5,129 nucleotides of DNA from positions 1 to 5,129 of the forward strand of contig CABUTP010000122.1 in NCBI GenBank assembly GCA_902494545.1. Direction: 5' to 3'. This DNA is from an uncultured Collinsella sp. (lineage in GTDB: Bacteria; Actinomycetota; Coriobacteriia; Coriobacteriales; Coriobacteriaceae). The notes beneath the pieces were generated by a model, which saw only the letters and a list, made by a program, of their open reading frames with translations, did no database searches and was not told the DNA's origin. Position 1 is the stretch's first letter, and every line of letters begins with the position of its first letter. Position numbers and translations under genes: made by a program. Shown here piece after piece: positions 4,245 through 5,129 of this stretch.

Positions 4245-5129
4245 ATGCCAAACGAGAACAGCTACGAAGTCGCGCTGCAAAAGAGCAACGCCATTCGCGA
4301 GGGCCTGGCCAAGACGCCCGAGAAGTTCACCATGCTTACCGGCGACCGCCCGACCGGACGCCTGCACCTGGGCCACTACTTTGGCACCCTCAAGGGCCGT
4401 GTTGAACTGCAGAACATGGGCGCCAAGACCAACGTGCTCATCGCCGACTACCAGGTCATCACCGACCGCGACACCACCGAGCACATCCAGGACAACGTGT
4501 ACAACATGGTCATGGACTACCTTGCCTGCGGCATCGACCCCGACAAGACCATGATCTACGCGCACTCCGCCGTGCCCGCTGCAAACCAGCTCATGCTGCC
4601 GTTCCTGTCGCTGGTGTCCGAGGCCGAGCTGGCGCGCAACCCCACGGTCAAGGCCGAGATGGAGGCCTCGGGCCACGAGCTTACCGGCCTTCTGCTCACC
4701 TACCCGGTGCACCAGGCCTGCGACATTCTGTTCTGCAAGGGCAACGTCGTGCCGGTCGGTCGCGACCAGCTGCCGCACATCGAGCTCACCCGCACCATCG
4801 CACGCCGCTTTAACAACCGCTACGGCAAGGTATTTCCCGAGGTCGACGCACTGCTGTCCGAGACCCCGCTGCTGCCCGGCCTTGACGGTCGTAAGATGAG
4901 CAAGAGCTACGGCAACGCCATCAATATTTCGATGACCGCCGAGGAGACGGCCAAGCGCATCAAGAAGAGCCAGACCGACTCTGAGCGCATGATCACGTTC
5001 GATCCCGAGAACCGCCCCGGCGTGTCCGGTTTGCTTTCGACGGCCGCCATCTGCACCGGTCGCTCCGAGGTCGAAATTGCCGAGGAGATTGGCATGGGCG
5101 GCTCCGGCCAGCTCAAGAAGTACGTGACC
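4245..5129 (+). CDS. trpS: Tryptophanyl-tRNA synthetase, N-terminal 295 residues (partial)
   Basis: This class I aminoacyl-tRNA synthetase activates tryptophan with ATP and charges tRNA-Trp in the cytosol. The N-terminal block TGDRPTGRLHLGHYFG (32-47) carries the HIGH-type signature as HLGH (41-44). KMSKS (217-221), the second ATP-binding signature, follows GLDGR. PVGRDQLPHIELTR (170-183) is the family block after the Trp pocket, and YPVHQACDILF (153-163) precedes it. The frame is open to the window edge, so the last part of the anticodon-binding helical domain is missing. The 160 bases between the TagO-like stop and this start hold no clear intrinsic terminator. TATCAT (4208-4213) could be a -10 box but has no good -35, so a separate promoter is possible but unproven. 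I see no T-box element or Trp-rich leader peptide just upstream, so attenuation control is not supported by what is visible. Confidence 0.96.
   Translation, partial: MPNENSYEVALQKSNAIREGLAKTPEKFTMLTGDRPTGRLHLGHYFGTLKGRVELQNMGAKTNVLIADYQVITDRDTTEHIQDNVYNMVMDYLACGIDPDKTMIYAHSAVPAANQLMLPFLSLVSEAELARNPTVKAEMEASGHELTGLLLTYPVHQACDILFCKGNVVPVGRDQLPHIELTRTIARRFNNRYGKVFPEVDALLSETPLLPGLDGRKMSKSYGNAINISMTAEETAKRIKKSQTDSERMITFDPENRPGVSGLLSTAAICTGRSEVEIAEEIGMGGSGQLKKYVT

Noticed and set aside
4233..4778. 181-residue minus-strand ORF opposite trpS
   Set aside because: It is the antisense shadow of a clearly coding synthetase gene, rich in Val/Gly/His as expected from reverse-complemented GC-rich codons.

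Overview
The window looks like chromosomal DNA from a GC-rich gut actinobacterium. I suspect a member of the Coriobacteriia, Collinsella-like, from the G/C-ending codon use, the protein flavour and the gene set. That placement is inference; there is no rRNA or marker search behind it. All genes look native and housekeeping, and I see no transposase, phage gene, CRISPR array or restriction system.

Layout. Positions 1-1299 are read on the minus strand. From its promoter inward, the order is a sigma70-type promoter, tRNA-Ala(CGC), an intrinsic terminator, a 139-residue coiled-coil protein with one C-terminal membrane segment (701-1120), and the N-terminal 206 residues of nicotinate phosphoribosyltransferase (1-618, cut by the window edge). 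Positions 1300-1410 are a short intergenic stretch rich in inverted and related direct repeats. A PflX-type radical SAM protein (1411-2349, minus) follows.

The stretch 2350-2884 has no convincing protein gene but is well structured. It holds the leader and promoter region of the radical SAM gene, with a 14-bp interrupted inverted repeat. It also holds a divergent candidate small RNA (about 2500-2645, plus) with its own -10 box and terminator. After that comes about 240 bases of unexplained sequence with G and C runs. The rest is on the plus strand: a polyprenyl-phosphate N-acetylhexosamine-1-phosphate transferase of the WecA/TagO type (2885-4084) and the first 295 residues of tryptophanyl-tRNA synthetase (4245-5129, cut by the window edge).

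How the genes fit together. The products serve separate basic processes: NAD salvage (PncB), translation (tRNA-Ala, TrpRS), cell-envelope glycopolymer initiation (TagO-like) and an unassigned radical reaction (PflX-like). There is no single pathway here. The most interesting parts are non-coding: the candidate small RNA at 2500-2645, the inverted repeat in front of the radical SAM gene, and a tRNA terminator that sits directly in front of a protein gene with no room for a promoter of its own.
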